A stretch of 64,000 nucleotides of DNA from Flavobacteriales bacterium. Lineage in GTDB: Bacteria > Bacteroidota > Bacteroidia > Flavobacteriales_F > PHOS-HE28. The position numbers and the translations under genes were made by a program. How positions within the stretch are numbered: the first letter of the stretch is position 1; each line of letters starts with the position of its first letter. The DNA lies in assembly GCA_016699575.1 (NCBI GenBank), contig CP064979.1, positions 1,302,001 to 1,366,000 on the forward strand, given 5' to 3'. Shown one piece after another: positions 9,473-17,949 of the stretch. A model generated the notes under the pieces. The model was given only the letters and a program-made list of their open reading frames with translations, was not told where the DNA came from and searched no databases.

Positions 9473-9502
9473 GGTGGAAAGGTGAAAGGGTGCGAAGGTG
9501 GT
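9473..9502. repeat. GTGGAAAGGTGAAAG purine repeat upstream of the AsmA gene
   Basis: A purine-rich string begins GTGGAAAGGTGAAAG and continues with degenerate GAAGGTGG units just upstream of the AsmA start. It differs by one base from the tandem unit between etfB and etfA (40586-40627). Confidence 0.4.
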
Positions 9503-9533
9503 TTGGTGAGGGGGTGATCCGGTCCGAGGTTCT

Positions 9534-9560
9534 TTGTCACTTCGAGCGCAGTCGAGAAGG
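9534..9560. repeat. TCACTTCGAGCGCAGTCGAG interspersed repeat
   Basis: The string contains an imperfect palindrome (CTTCGA, GCGCAG, TCGAGAAG). From memory this resembles a short repeat dispersed in intergenic regions of many Bacteroidota genomes. It lies alone in the 203-bp gap between the AsmA start and the chorismate synthase stop. Confidence 0.4.
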
Positions 9561-9666
9561 CAAAGGTGAAAACGCCTTCAGCGGCTTGATGGTGCGCTCG
9601 TCGAAAAGGTGAACAAGTACGGGGTGGATCGCGGTGCAGCCAAGACGCATGCCGAACAACGTCCGA

Positions 9667-10701
9667 TCAGACCCTTGCCGCACGTTGCCGCAGCAAATGA
9701 TCGGCGAGGACGAGACAGGTCATGGCTTCCACGAGGGGCACGGCACGCGGCACCACGCACGGGTCGTGACGGCCCTTGGCTTCCAGGGTCACGGCTTCGC
9801 CGGCACTGTTCACCGCGGCTTGGGCCTTGGAAATGGTGGCGGGGGGTTTGAAGGCCACATCGAAGTGGAGCTCATCGCCATCGCTGATGCCGCCCGCCAG
9901 ACCGCCTTGCGACTGCTGGTTGTGCGTGCTTCCCCGCATGGCAGCCGCCCTGAAGCCGTTGCCGATCTGAAAACCTTTCGTGGCGTTGATGGACAGCATG
10001 GCCTTGGCCAGGTCGGCGTCGAGCTTGTCGAATACGGGCTCCCCCAGGCCAACGGGCAGACCACGCACCACGCACGAGACCACGCCACCGATGCTGTCGC
10101 CCTCGGCGCGCACCATCTCGATGACCTTGGCCATCAAACCTGAAGCGACGGGCTCGGGGCAGCGAACATCACTCTGCCAGGTTGCGCTCGGATCGGCCGG
10201 GCGCTTATCCATGATCACGTTGCCCACCTGGCTGACATAAGCCTGCACGATCACGCCTTCACGCACCAAGAGTTGGCGGGCAATGGCCCCGCCGACAACA
10301 CAAGCAGCCGTGGTGCGTGCACTGCTACGCCCGCCGCCACGATGGTCGCGCAAGCCGTACTTCTCCTCCCAGGTCTTGTCGGCGTGCCCAGGCCGGTAAA
10401 CGTCTTTCAGAGCATCGTAGTCGCTGCTGCGGGCATCGGCATTGCGGATCAAGAAGCCGATGGGCGTGCCAAGGGTCCGGCCATCGAACAGACCGCTCAG
10501 GAACTCCACTTGGTCCGCCTCATTGCGCGCAGTGCCCAATGGCGTGCTGCCGGGGCGCCTTCGGTCGAGTTCCAGCTGCACGGCTGCCATATCCACTGGC
10601 AATCCCGCAGGACAACCATCGAGCACACCACCAATGGCAGCGCCGTGGCTCTCGCCGAAGGTGGTCAACCGGAAGATCTGGCCGAAGGTGTTGCCGGGCA
10701 T
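9667..10701 (-). CDS. aroC: Chorismate synthase
   Basis: 344 residues from MPGNTFGQIFRLTTFGESHG, the conserved N-terminus; an in-frame upstream ATG would add 12 atypical residues. Family motifs present: GESHGAAIGGV, ELDRRRPG, RPGHADKTWEEKYG, HRGGGRSSAR and the late GGISDGDE and KGRHDPCV. The enzyme converts 5-enolpyruvylshikimate-3-phosphate to chorismate using reduced FMN, the last step of the shikimate pathway. Length is normal for the bacterial enzyme. Two small genes lie upstream on the same strand; no other shikimate gene is nearby. Confidence 0.96.
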   Translation of the reverse strand: MPGNTFGQIFRLTTFGESHGAAIGGVLDGCPAGLPVDMAAVQLELDRRRPGSTPLGTARNEADQVEFLSGLFDGRTLGTPIGFLIRNADARSSDYDALKDVYRPGHADKTWEEKYGLRDHRGGGRSSARTTAACVVGGAIARQLLVREGVIVQAYVSQVGNVIMDKRPADPSATWQSDVRCPEPVASGLMAKVIEMVRAEGDSIGGVVSCVVRGLPVGLGEPVFDKLDADLAKAMLSINATKGFQIGNGFRAAAMRGSTHNQQSQGGLAGGISDGDELHFDVAFKPPATISKAQAAVNSAGEAVTLEAKGRHDPCVVPRAVPLVEAMTCLVLADHLLRQRAARV

Positions 10702-10769
10702 GCGGCGAAGGTGGTTGAAAGGCGGCACTTGTACCATCGGGCACGGCCACCAATGCTCACCGGAGAACG

Positions 10770-10967
10770 TTATCGTCCCTTGCGGAAACCGGACACCAGT
10801 ACGTAAACAGCGATGGCCAAGCCGACCATGTACACGATGGCCAACGCCGGCTTCTCGAAGCGTAGTTCATCGGCGTGGAACTGGTCCAGCAATCCACCTC
10901 CGATGATGACCGCGATGATCAGCATGGGCAAGTTCAACGACTTCTTCTTCTCCGTGCTCGCGTTCAT
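10770..10967 (-). CDS. Small membrane protein of unknown function
   Basis: 65 residues from MNASTEKKKSLNLP; an in-frame ATG at 11006 is less likely because it abuts the upstream stop. An AGGGG sequence lies just upstream. Two hydrophobic stretches (MLIIAVIIGGGLLDQF and PALAIVYMVGLAIAVYVLV) predict two membrane spans with a short charged N-terminus and basic C-terminus. It lies between the DUF4468-like gene (gap 39 bp) and aroC (gap 68 bp) on the same strand. I do not recognise the family. Confidence 0.6.
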   Translation of the reverse strand: MNASTEKKKSLNLPMLIIAVIIGGGLLDQFHADELRFEKPALAIVYMVGLAIAVYVLVSGFRKGR

Positions 10968-11006
10968 TGTCCCCTGGGTGAGGCCGCGAAGTTCAGCACG
11001 ACGCAA

Positions 11007-11486
11007 CTACCACTCGCTGGTCATGGCCGCATCCAGGCTCTTGATCACGCCGGTGAGGATGGCGTGCATCTTCTCGAAGTCCTCGCGTTCGTCGGTGGCG
11101 AGCTTGTCCTCCAGCGGGTACTTGCCCACGGCCACGTACTCCAGATCGGTGAGCTTGTAGCGGTAGCGCTTCTCCTTCAGGTCCACCGTCAGGTTGTACT
11201 CCACGAACTTGCGCTGTTTGCCGGGCAACGCCTCACGGTCGTGGATGGTGTACGTGTCGCCGTCCACGCCGAGCTTCACGTACTGGCTTTCCTGGGCGTT
11301 GTAATTCTGTTTGATCCACTTCTCCAGCTTGGTCCGCAGCTCTTCCTTGCTGAACGAGAGCGTATCGCTCGCCTTGGTGTACGCGTACTTGTGTGTGATG
11401 CTGTCGCGTGGGATGATCTCGCGCTTCTTCTGGGCTTGGGCCGAAGTGACCAGGGCGATGCACAGGAACCATAACAGGGCACGCAT
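11007..11486 (-). CDS. Secreted DUF4468-like protein
   Basis: 159 residues from MRALLWFLCIALVTSAQAQ, a clear signal peptide. The frame stays open upstream antisense to hutI, but that extension looks like shadow sequence. The body (SKEELRTKLEKWIKQNYN, VEYNLTVDLKEKRYRYKLTD) resembles the DUF4468 / TBP-like-fold exported proteins common in Bacteroidota. Function unknown. A TACTTTCG box lies 21 bp upstream, and the gene is divergent from hutI with a short shared promoter region. Confidence 0.7.
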   Translation of the reverse strand: MRALLWFLCIALVTSAQAQKKREIIPRDSITHKYAYTKASDTLSFSKEELRTKLEKWIKQNYNAQESQYVKLGVDGDTYTIHDREALPGKQRKFVEYNLTVDLKEKRYRYKLTDLEYVAVGKYPLEDKLATDEREDFEKMHAILTGVIKSLDAAMTSEW

Positions 11487-11507
11487 GAGGGTGTGGGGTT
11501 GGTTGCC

Positions 11508-11515
11508 CGAAAGTA
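11508..11515 (-). promoter_or_regulatory. Putative -7 box TACTTTCG
   Basis: On the minus strand, 21 bp before the DUF4468-like start. It is only 15 bp from the hutI box on the other strand, making a compact divergent promoter region. Confidence 0.45.
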
Positions 11516-11530
11516 TGGCGGCGCGACCGC

Positions 11531-11538
11531 TATCCTTG
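11531..11538 (+). promoter_or_regulatory. Putative -7 box TATCCTTG for hutI
   Basis: One mismatch from TAnnTTTG and 8 bp before the hutI ATG. It implies a very short 5' leader and supports the start at 11547. Confidence 0.4.
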
Positions 11539-11546
11539 CAACGGAC

Positions 11547-12848
11547 ATGTCGCGCCTGCTCATCAAGAACGCCAAGGCCCTGCTCGGCACCCACCCTGCC
11601 GGAGCACTGCGTGTTCACGGCGGCGACATGGCCACGCTGCCGCGCATCGAGGACGGCTGGCTGCTGGCGGAGAACGGCCGCATCACGGCGCTCGGCTCCA
11701 TGGACACCTGGCCCGGCATCACCGATTGGAACGGCCTGGAGGTCATCGATGCAACGGGGCGTTTCGTGTTGCCGGGCTGGTGCGATCCGCACACGCACGC
11801 CGTGTTCGCCGCAACGCGCGAGGAGGAATGGGTGGACCGTCTGCGCGGGCTCACCTATCAGGAGATCGCGGCCAAAGGCGGCGGCATCCTGAACAGCGCG
11901 CGCAAACTGCGGGAGGCCAGCGAGGATGACCTCTTTGTCGCAGCCAAGGCACGCGTGGAAGAACTCATGCGGCTCGGCACGGTGGCCATCGAGATCAAAA
12001 GCGGTTACGGCCTTTCGTTGGAAGCCGAACTGAAGATGCTGCGCGTGGTGAAGCGGCTGAAGGAGGCGCTGCCCCTGCAGGTGAAAGCCACGTTGCTCGG
12101 CGCGCACGCATTGCCCACCGAATTCAAGGAGCACCGCTCAGCTTACCTGGACATGGTGGTGAACGAGCTCATCCCCGCCGCGGCCCGGGAAGGACTCGCC
12201 GATTTCGTGGATGTGTTCTGCGAAACGAACTACTTCACCGTGCCGGAGATGGTGCGCGTGCTGGAAGCCGGAGCCAAGCATGGCCTTCGCGGCAAAGTGC
12301 ACGTCAACCAGTTCACTTCCATCGGCGCCATCGAAGCCGCCGTGGAGCACGACTGCCTAAGTGTTGATCACTTGGAAGTCATGAACGATGGGGATATCAA
12401 GTCTCTCTCTCCCCTCTCCACCGGAGAGGGGCCGGGGGTGAGGTCAAACTCGCCATTGCCCACACTCCTCCCCGGCTGCTCCTTCTTCCTCGGGATCCAT
12501 TACGCTCCAGCCCGCCGCCTCATGCAGCAAGGTTGCGCCGTGGCCTTGGCTAGCGACTTCAACCCCGGCAGCACCCCTAATGGCAATATGAACCTGGTGC
12601 TGTCGCTGGCCTGCACACAGCTGAAGATGCTGCCGGAGGAAGCCATCAACGCCGCCACGCTCAACGCCGCAGCGGCCATGGACCTGTCGCACGAGGTGGG
12701 CAGCTTGAGCATCGGCAAGCGCGCCAGCTTCATCGTTACCACGCCGCTACATTCGCCGGCCGCGCTGCCCTACTATTTCGGCAGCGACAACATCGACACC
12801 GTCGTCATTGATGGAAGGATCATCCGGGCCGGAGAAGCAGTGGCCTGA
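11547..12848 (+). CDS. hutI: Imidazolonepropionase
   Basis: 433 residues, start MSRLLIKNAKALLG. An amidohydrolase with the DPHTHAVFA metal-binding motif near residue 80, GAHALPTEF, VHVNQFTSIG, and a late ASDFNPGS containing the metal-ligand Asp. It hydrolyses 4-imidazolone-5-propanoate to N-formimino-glutamate in histidine degradation. ftcD, which uses that product, lies 0.8 kb downstream. Residues about 285-299 (LSPLSTGEGPGVR) are encoded by a palindromic insertion not expected in the family; it falls between DHLEVMNDGD and LLPGCSFFLG, probably in a surface loop. Without it the length is near the family norm. Confidence 0.95.
   Translation: MSRLLIKNAKALLGTHPAGALRVHGGDMATLPRIEDGWLLAENGRITALGSMDTWPGITDWNGLEVIDATGRFVLPGWCDPHTHAVFAATREEEWVDRLRGLTYQEIAAKGGGILNSARKLREASEDDLFVAAKARVEELMRLGTVAIEIKSGYGLSLEAELKMLRVVKRLKEALPLQVKATLLGAHALPTEFKEHRSAYLDMVVNELIPAAAREGLADFVDVFCETNYFTVPEMVRVLEAGAKHGLRGKVHVNQFTSIGAIEAAVEHDCLSVDHLEVMNDGDIKSLSPLSTGEGPGVRSNSPLPTLLPGCSFFLGIHYAPARRLMQQGCAVALASDFNPGSTPNGNMNLVLSLACTQLKMLPEEAINAATLNAAAAMDLSHEVGSLSIGKRASFIVTTPLHSPAALPYYFGSDNIDTVVIDGRIIRAGEAVA
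12403..12440 (+). repeat. Palindromic element inserted in frame in hutI
   Basis: A 9-bp perfect stem CCCCTCTCC (12411-12419) pairs with GGAGAGGGG (12423-12431) around the loop ACC, followed by CCGGGGGTGAGGT. Read in the hutI frame it encodes SPLSTGEGPGVR. It is related to the element in the AsmA gene, with the same loop codon ACC and the same frame. Confidence 0.7.
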
Positions 12849-13590
12849 ACCCAACGACAAGGGGCTGCCCAGCCATCCGTTCCGCCCGCCGGGACTGGAG
12901 ATGATGATGGGGCTGGGCTTGTTCTTCAGCGCCTTCATGGTGCAACAGATGGGCTTGCTCTGGGGCTTCTCCACGCACCCGCACGTGGAAGCGGCCAAAG
13001 CCGAGGCCCCGCTGGAAGACGTGATCGAGGCCTTGCAGCACCACGGCGATGTGGTCTCCTGGTCCGTCGGCTGGGGTGGCACCATCGGCACATTGACCAT
13101 CCTGCTGTTCGTGGCGCTGTGGAAGAAGAAGCAATGGCGCTCCTTCCTTGCGTTGCGCACCCCACCGCTCAAGACAGCGCTGAAATGGATGGGGATCTTC
13201 CTCGCGTTCGCGCTGGTTATTGAGCTCGTGGTTTCGCAGTTCGAGGTGTTGCAGGACCCCTTCACGGCGGAAGTCGTCGGCACCGTCACCAAACCGTTCC
13301 TGTTCATCCTGTGCATGGGCATCATCGGCCCGCTCTTCGAGGAACTGGCGTTCCGTGGTCTGTTCTACGGAAGCCTGCGCTACCTCCTGGACAAGCATGT
13401 GGCCATCGCCATCGTCAGCGGTGTGTTCACCGTGCTGCACATGCAGTACTCGCTGGCCATCATGTTCACACAAGTGTTCCCCCTGGCCGTGCTGCTGGGC
13501 TATGTGCGCAGCGAGACCAACAGTCTTTGGCCGGGCCTGCTCATCCACATACTGGTGAACAGCAGTGCCCTCTTCATCGCGAGTGCCTGA
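12811..13590 (+). CDS. CPBP family intramembrane metalloprotease
   Basis: 259 residues from the ATG at 12811, overlapping the hutI 3' end by 38 bp; ATG at 12901 is an alternative start. Several membrane spans. The Abi/CPBP motifs are present: EELAFRG (EExxxR) around residue 177, FTVLHMQ (His) and LIHILVN (HxxxN). These proteases relate to eukaryotic CAAX-processing enzymes, but bacterial substrates are mostly unknown. Its position between hutI and ftcD suggests co-transcription rather than a metabolic link. Confidence 0.85.
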   Translation: MEGSSGPEKQWPEPNDKGLPSHPFRPPGLEMMMGLGLFFSAFMVQQMGLLWGFSTHPHVEAAKAEAPLEDVIEALQHHGDVVSWSVGWGGTIGTLTILLFVALWKKKQWRSFLALRTPPLKTALKWMGIFLAFALVIELVVSQFEVLQDPFTAEVVGTVTKPFLFILCMGIIGPLFEELAFRGLFYGSLRYLLDKHVAIAIVSGVFTVLHMQYSLAIMFTQVFPLAVLLGYVRSETNSLWPGLLIHILVNSSALFIASA

Positions 13591-13615
13591 CCGGCACGTT
13601 CAACTCCTCACCTCC

Positions 13616-15277
13616 ATGACCGCTCCCATCATCGAATGCGTGCCCAACATCAGCGAGGGCCGCGACCGCCAGAAGATCGACGCCATCGTTGCCGCAGCCG
13701 CCAGTGTGGACGGTGTGCGCGTGCTGGATGTCGATCCCGGCAAAGCCACCAACCGCACCGTCATCACGTTCGTGGGCGCGCCCGGGCCGGTTTGCGAAGC
13801 CGCCTTCCGCTTGGTGAAGAAAGCGCAGGAGCTCATCGACATGCGCAACCACACGGGCGAGCACCCGCGCTTCGGCGCCACCGATGTGTGCCCCTTGGTG
13901 CCCATCAGCGGCATCAGCATGGAGGAGGTGGTGCCCTACGCGAAGAAGCTCGGCGAACGCATCGGCAAGGAGCTCGGCATACCGGTATACAACTACGAGT
14001 TCGCGGCCAGCGAGGAGAAACGCCGCAACCTGGCCAACAACCGCGCAGGCGAGTACGAAGGACTTCCGAAGAAGCTGATGGACCCCGCGTGGAAACCTGA
14101 CTTCGGTCCGGCCGAGTTCAACGAGAGCGTGGCGCGCAGTGGCGCCATTGCCGTGGGTGCCCGCAAGTTGCTGGTGGCCTACAACGTGAACCTTAACACC
14201 ACGAGCACGCGCCGCGCCAACGCCATCGCCTTCGACATACGCGAGGCAGGTCGCAAGGTGAAGCAGGCCGATGGCAGCGAGCAGCAGGTGCCCGGCAAGC
14301 TGAAGAGCGTGAAAGGCATCGGCTGGTTCATTGAGGAGTACGGCATCGCACAGCTCTCGCTCAACCTCACCGACATCGACATCGCGCCCATGCACATCGC
14401 TTTCGATGAGGCTTGCAAGAGCGCACAGGAGCGCGGCATCCGTGTCACAGGCAGCGAGCTGGTGGGCCTGGTGCCGAAGAAGGCCCTGCTCGATGCGGCC
14501 GACTTCTACCTCGCACGCCAACAGCGCAGCCTCGGCATCAGCGAGCGCGAGAAGATCAAGATCGCGGTGAAGTCGATGGGCCTCGACGACCTGGCGCCGT
14601 TCGACCCGGAGAAACGCGTGATCGAATACCTGCTCGCCGACACCAAGGACGAACGCCTGGTTCGCATGGACCTCAAGCGCTTCAGCGAGGAAACGGCCGC
14701 CGAAAGCCCCGCCCCGGGCGGTGGCAGCGTTGCGGCCTACTGCGGTGCGCTCGGTGCCGCGCTGGGTACCATGGTGGCCAACCTCAGCGCGCACAAACGC
14801 GGCTGGGACGAGCGTTGGGAAGAATTCAGCCAGTGGGCGGTAAAAGGCGAAGCGCTGCGCCAACAACTCATCGCCCTAGTGGACGAGGACACGCGTGCGT
14901 TCGACGCCATCATAGCGGCGATGCAACTTCCGAAGGGCTCGCCTGAACAAGTGGAAGCCCGCAAAGCCGCCATCCGAGAGGCCACCAAGGGTGCCATCCT
15001 TACGCCGCTGCGCACGCTGGAGCTGTGCGTGGAGTGCATGACCGTTGCCAAAGCCATGGCCGATAGCGGCCTGAAGGCCAGCGTGAGCGACGCCGGTGTG
15101 GGTGCCCTCTGCGCGCGGGCCGGTGCGCTCGGTGCCTACCTCAACGTGCGCATCAACTGCGCAGGACTCGACGACGAAGCCTGGAAGAAGGACGTGCTGG
15201 CCAAAGCCGAAGCGTGGAAAAAGAAGGCCGAAGAGGAAGAGGCAGCGGTAATGGCCGTTGTGCTGGGGAAAGTCTGA
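13616..15277 (+). CDS. ftcD: Glutamate formimidoyltransferase / formimidoyltetrahydrofolate cyclodeaminase
   Basis: 553 residues from MTAPIIECVPNISEGRD, the conserved N-terminus. Residues about 1-325 form the formimidoyltransferase (VPNISEGRD, HTGEHPRFGATDVCPLVP); about 345-553 form the cyclodeaminase (SPAPGGGSVAAYCGALG, VSDAGVGALCAR, LNVRINC). It transfers the formimino group from formiminoglutamate to tetrahydrofolate and then deaminates it, following HutI. The fused form is known from Bacteroidota and animals. hutH and hutU are not in the window. Confidence 0.95.
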   Translation: MTAPIIECVPNISEGRDRQKIDAIVAAAASVDGVRVLDVDPGKATNRTVITFVGAPGPVCEAAFRLVKKAQELIDMRNHTGEHPRFGATDVCPLVPISGISMEEVVPYAKKLGERIGKELGIPVYNYEFAASEEKRRNLANNRAGEYEGLPKKLMDPAWKPDFGPAEFNESVARSGAIAVGARKLLVAYNVNLNTTSTRRANAIAFDIREAGRKVKQADGSEQQVPGKLKSVKGIGWFIEEYGIAQLSLNLTDIDIAPMHIAFDEACKSAQERGIRVTGSELVGLVPKKALLDAADFYLARQQRSLGISEREKIKIAVKSMGLDDLAPFDPEKRVIEYLLADTKDERLVRMDLKRFSEETAAESPAPGGGSVAAYCGALGAALGTMVANLSAHKRGWDERWEEFSQWAVKGEALRQQLIALVDEDTRAFDAIIAAMQLPKGSPEQVEARKAAIREATKGAILTPLRTLELCVECMTVAKAMADSGLKASVSDAGVGALCARAGALGAYLNVRINCAGLDDEAWKKDVLAKAEAWKKKAEEEEAAVMAVVLGKV

Positions 15278-15326
15278 GCCCGGGCAGCCCAACGGCATTT
15301 CCACCGTCACGTTGGGTGTGATCCCT

Positions 15327-15334
15327 TACGTTCA
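15327..15334 (+). promoter_or_regulatory. Putative -7 box TACGTTCA for the kelch gene
   Basis: 7 bp before the ATG at 15342. It fits the TAnnTT(C/T) pattern seen before many genes here. Confidence 0.35.
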
Positions 15335-15341
15335 CGTTCCC

Positions 15342-17933
15342 ATGCGCTCCACGCTCTTCGTTCCGCTCGCTCTTGTCCTTCCCAACCTGCTGTGCGCACA
15401 ACAGTGGTATTGCATGAACCCGACATACCCGAGCACACCGCCGAATGCCAGCGGCATGGTGGGGTTCGAGGCCGCAGGCAAGTTCTACTACGGCTTCGGT
15501 ACGGATGACTTGGACCAGATCGACGGTAGCTGGGAAATCTATGACCCGGCCACGAACACGGCCTCGTGGTCCGGTGCACAAACCGCTGGGCGGTCGCAAT
15601 GCGTTGCCTTCAGCGTGAACGGCTATGGCTATGTGGGCACCGGCAATGTCCAGGTGGGCGGACCCTTCGATCCCAGCTACGTGACCAGCTTCATCCAGCG
15701 GTACGACCATGTTGCCGGTCAGTTCACCTCGGGCTCGCACTTCGCCGGTGGGCCACGCCTCGATGCGGTGGCTTTTACCATCGGCAACCTGGTGTACATG
15801 GGCGGCGGCCTCGATGTGGACACAGCGCTCGGCACAACGCTCCCGGAGAACGACCTCTGGGTCTTCGACGCGGTTGCGGATACATGGACATCACGCGCCG
15901 ACATGCCGACCAACCTCAACAAGGGCCTCTCCTTCGTCCTGAACGGGAAGGGCTACGTGATGCCCAACGGGAGCAATGCCCTCTGGGAGTACGACCCCGT
16001 TGCGAACGCATGGGCCACACGCGCCCCGTACCCGGGCACCGCGCTGAACGGCCGTTGTGCTTTCGCGCTCAACGGGCTGGGGCATGTGGGCACCGGCACA
16101 AGCGGTGGCAGCGATGCGCAGGCGTTCTTCACGTACGACCCCGTGAGCAACACATGGGCAAACGCGCCCAGCATGTGGGCATCAGGTGGTCGAACGGATG
16201 CCTTGACCTGCGTGATCGGCAACAGTGCTTATGTGCTGGGTGGCAAGCGCAACTCGAACACCATCCTCGGTGACCTCTGGCGCTTCGGGCCCGCCACCTC
16301 GCCGTTGCCCAATGCGTGGACCCAACGGCCCTTCATGCAGGCAGCCGCGCGCGAACTCCCCATTGCCTTCACCATTGGCGACAAGGGATACGTGGGTGGT
16401 GGCAGTGGACAGAACGGCAACCTCACCGACTTCTGGATGTACGATCCGGCAACACAAGCCTGGACCGCTCGTGCCAACATCCCGGCTGTTCAAGCCGATG
16501 AGGGATTCAGCATCGATGGCATCGGGTACGTGGTGACGGCCGCCGCTGCCAACAACTTCTTCGCCTACGATCCGGTGGCCAATGCCTGGAGCCCACGGGC
16601 CGACATGCCCGGCGGCGCCCGCAGCGCGGCATCCAGCTTCGCCATGGAGGGCAAGGGCTATGTGGGCGGCGGCGTGATCGGCGGAACGCGCACCAGCACG
16701 TTCTATTGCTACGATCCGCTGACGAACACCTGGACGCAACGGGCCGACATCCCGCTGGCACGGCGCAGTTCCACCGGATTCGCCATCGGCAACAAAGGGT
16801 ACATCTGCGCGGGCAACTTCTCCGGTTCAAGCACCACGATCGGCACCACCTACCGTTACGACCCCGTGGCCGACTCGTGGACGGCCGTGGCTGCCTATCC
16901 GTTCAACGGTAACGGCAACCAGAACGGCATGTGCTTCACCATCGGCAACCGCGCCTACGTAGGTGGTGGCTTGGTGGGCGGACCCACGTTGAGCAGGCAC
17001 TTCCACGCGTACGACGCACCCACCAACACCTGGACGCAAATGACCTTTTGCGGTGGCGGCTACCGCTACAACGGGGTCGGCTTCGGCATTGGCGACAAGG
17101 GTTACCTCTTCGGTGGGCGGCTCGAGCCGGACACCATTACGCCCTTCCTCAACAACGCCGAACGGAGCAACGACTTGTGGGAATACATCCCGGAGATCAT
17201 CAGCGTATCGCCACGCGCATTCCTGGAAGGTCCGTTCGGTGCGCTTGCGGGCGTGATGCACGACAGCTTGCATGCGCAAGGACTCCTGACCGCACTGGAT
17301 CCATACGGCGCGAACGGCTACCCCAACCCCGGCGGCACCTACACCGGCATGCCGACGCAAGTCCCGGCGAACACCGGCACCGATGCGATCGTCGATCGTG
17401 TGGTCGTGGAACTGCGCGATGCCGCGAACCCAACGATCGTGCGCGCCACGCGCCATGTGTGGCTGCAGCGCGATGGCGATGTGGTGGACATGGACGGCAC
17501 ATCGCCGGTGCGTTTCACTCTGCCGCCCGGCAACTACCATGTGGCCGTCCGCCATCGCAACCACCTGGGCGCAATGACCTTCACCGCACCAGCGCTCTCG
17601 GGAGCGCCGACCATGGTGGACTTCACCGACCCGGGCGTCGCGACCTACGGAACGGACGCTCGCAGGATCATCGGCCCGCACGCAGTGCTCTGGGCGGGGG
17701 ATGTGACCTTCAACGGACAGTTGAAATATGCCGGGGCGAGCAACGACCGCGACCCGATTCTGGTGGGCGTGGGCGGCAACACACCGCTGAACGTGGTGCC
17801 CGGCCATTTTGCCGAGGATGTGAACATGGACGGGCTGTTGAAGTACGCCGGGGCGAACAACGATCGCGACCCCATCCTGCTGAACCTGCCGGGCAACGTG
17901 CCCACGGCGGTGCGCAACGCGCAACTGCCCTAG
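15342..17933 (+). CDS. Secreted kelch-repeat protein with KYTG/NDRD dockerin-like C-terminus
   Basis: 863 residues; start chosen for signal peptide MRSTLFVPLALVLPNLLCAQ. About 12 kelch-type repeats (YDPVANAW, GDKGYVGGG, FTIGNKAYVGGG-like) fill residues about 25-620 and predict one or two beta-propellers. The tail repeats the module of the two hydrolases at 719-4448: PRAFLEGPFG, VRHRNHLG, then two dockerin-like loops (GDVTFNGQLKYAG, DVNMDGLLKYAG, each with NDRDPIL) ending AQLP. It is probably an adhesive or carbohydrate-binding surface protein (inference). A 16/15-nt terminator hairpin follows. Confidence 0.85.
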   Translation: MRSTLFVPLALVLPNLLCAQQWYCMNPTYPSTPPNASGMVGFEAAGKFYYGFGTDDLDQIDGSWEIYDPATNTASWSGAQTAGRSQCVAFSVNGYGYVGTGNVQVGGPFDPSYVTSFIQRYDHVAGQFTSGSHFAGGPRLDAVAFTIGNLVYMGGGLDVDTALGTTLPENDLWVFDAVADTWTSRADMPTNLNKGLSFVLNGKGYVMPNGSNALWEYDPVANAWATRAPYPGTALNGRCAFALNGLGHVGTGTSGGSDAQAFFTYDPVSNTWANAPSMWASGGRTDALTCVIGNSAYVLGGKRNSNTILGDLWRFGPATSPLPNAWTQRPFMQAAARELPIAFTIGDKGYVGGGSGQNGNLTDFWMYDPATQAWTARANIPAVQADEGFSIDGIGYVVTAAAANNFFAYDPVANAWSPRADMPGGARSAASSFAMEGKGYVGGGVIGGTRTSTFYCYDPLTNTWTQRADIPLARRSSTGFAIGNKGYICAGNFSGSSTTIGTTYRYDPVADSWTAVAAYPFNGNGNQNGMCFTIGNRAYVGGGLVGGPTLSRHFHAYDAPTNTWTQMTFCGGGYRYNGVGFGIGDKGYLFGGRLEPDTITPFLNNAERSNDLWEYIPEIISVSPRAFLEGPFGALAGVMHDSLHAQGLLTALDPYGANGYPNPGGTYTGMPTQVPANTGTDAIVDRVVVELRDAANPTIVRATRHVWLQRDGDVVDMDGTSPVRFTLPPGNYHVAVRHRNHLGAMTFTAPALSGAPTMVDFTDPGVATYGTDARRIIGPHAVLWAGDVTFNGQLKYAGASNDRDPILVGVGGNTPLNVVPGHFAEDVNMDGLLKYAGANNDRDPILLNLPGNVPTAVRNAQLP

Positions 17934-17949
17934 CGCAACCGCCAAAAGC

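Noticed and set aside
11007..12134. 375-codon minus frame as one long gene
   Set aside because: Only the last 159 codons have a signal peptide and family features; the first part is antisense to hutI.
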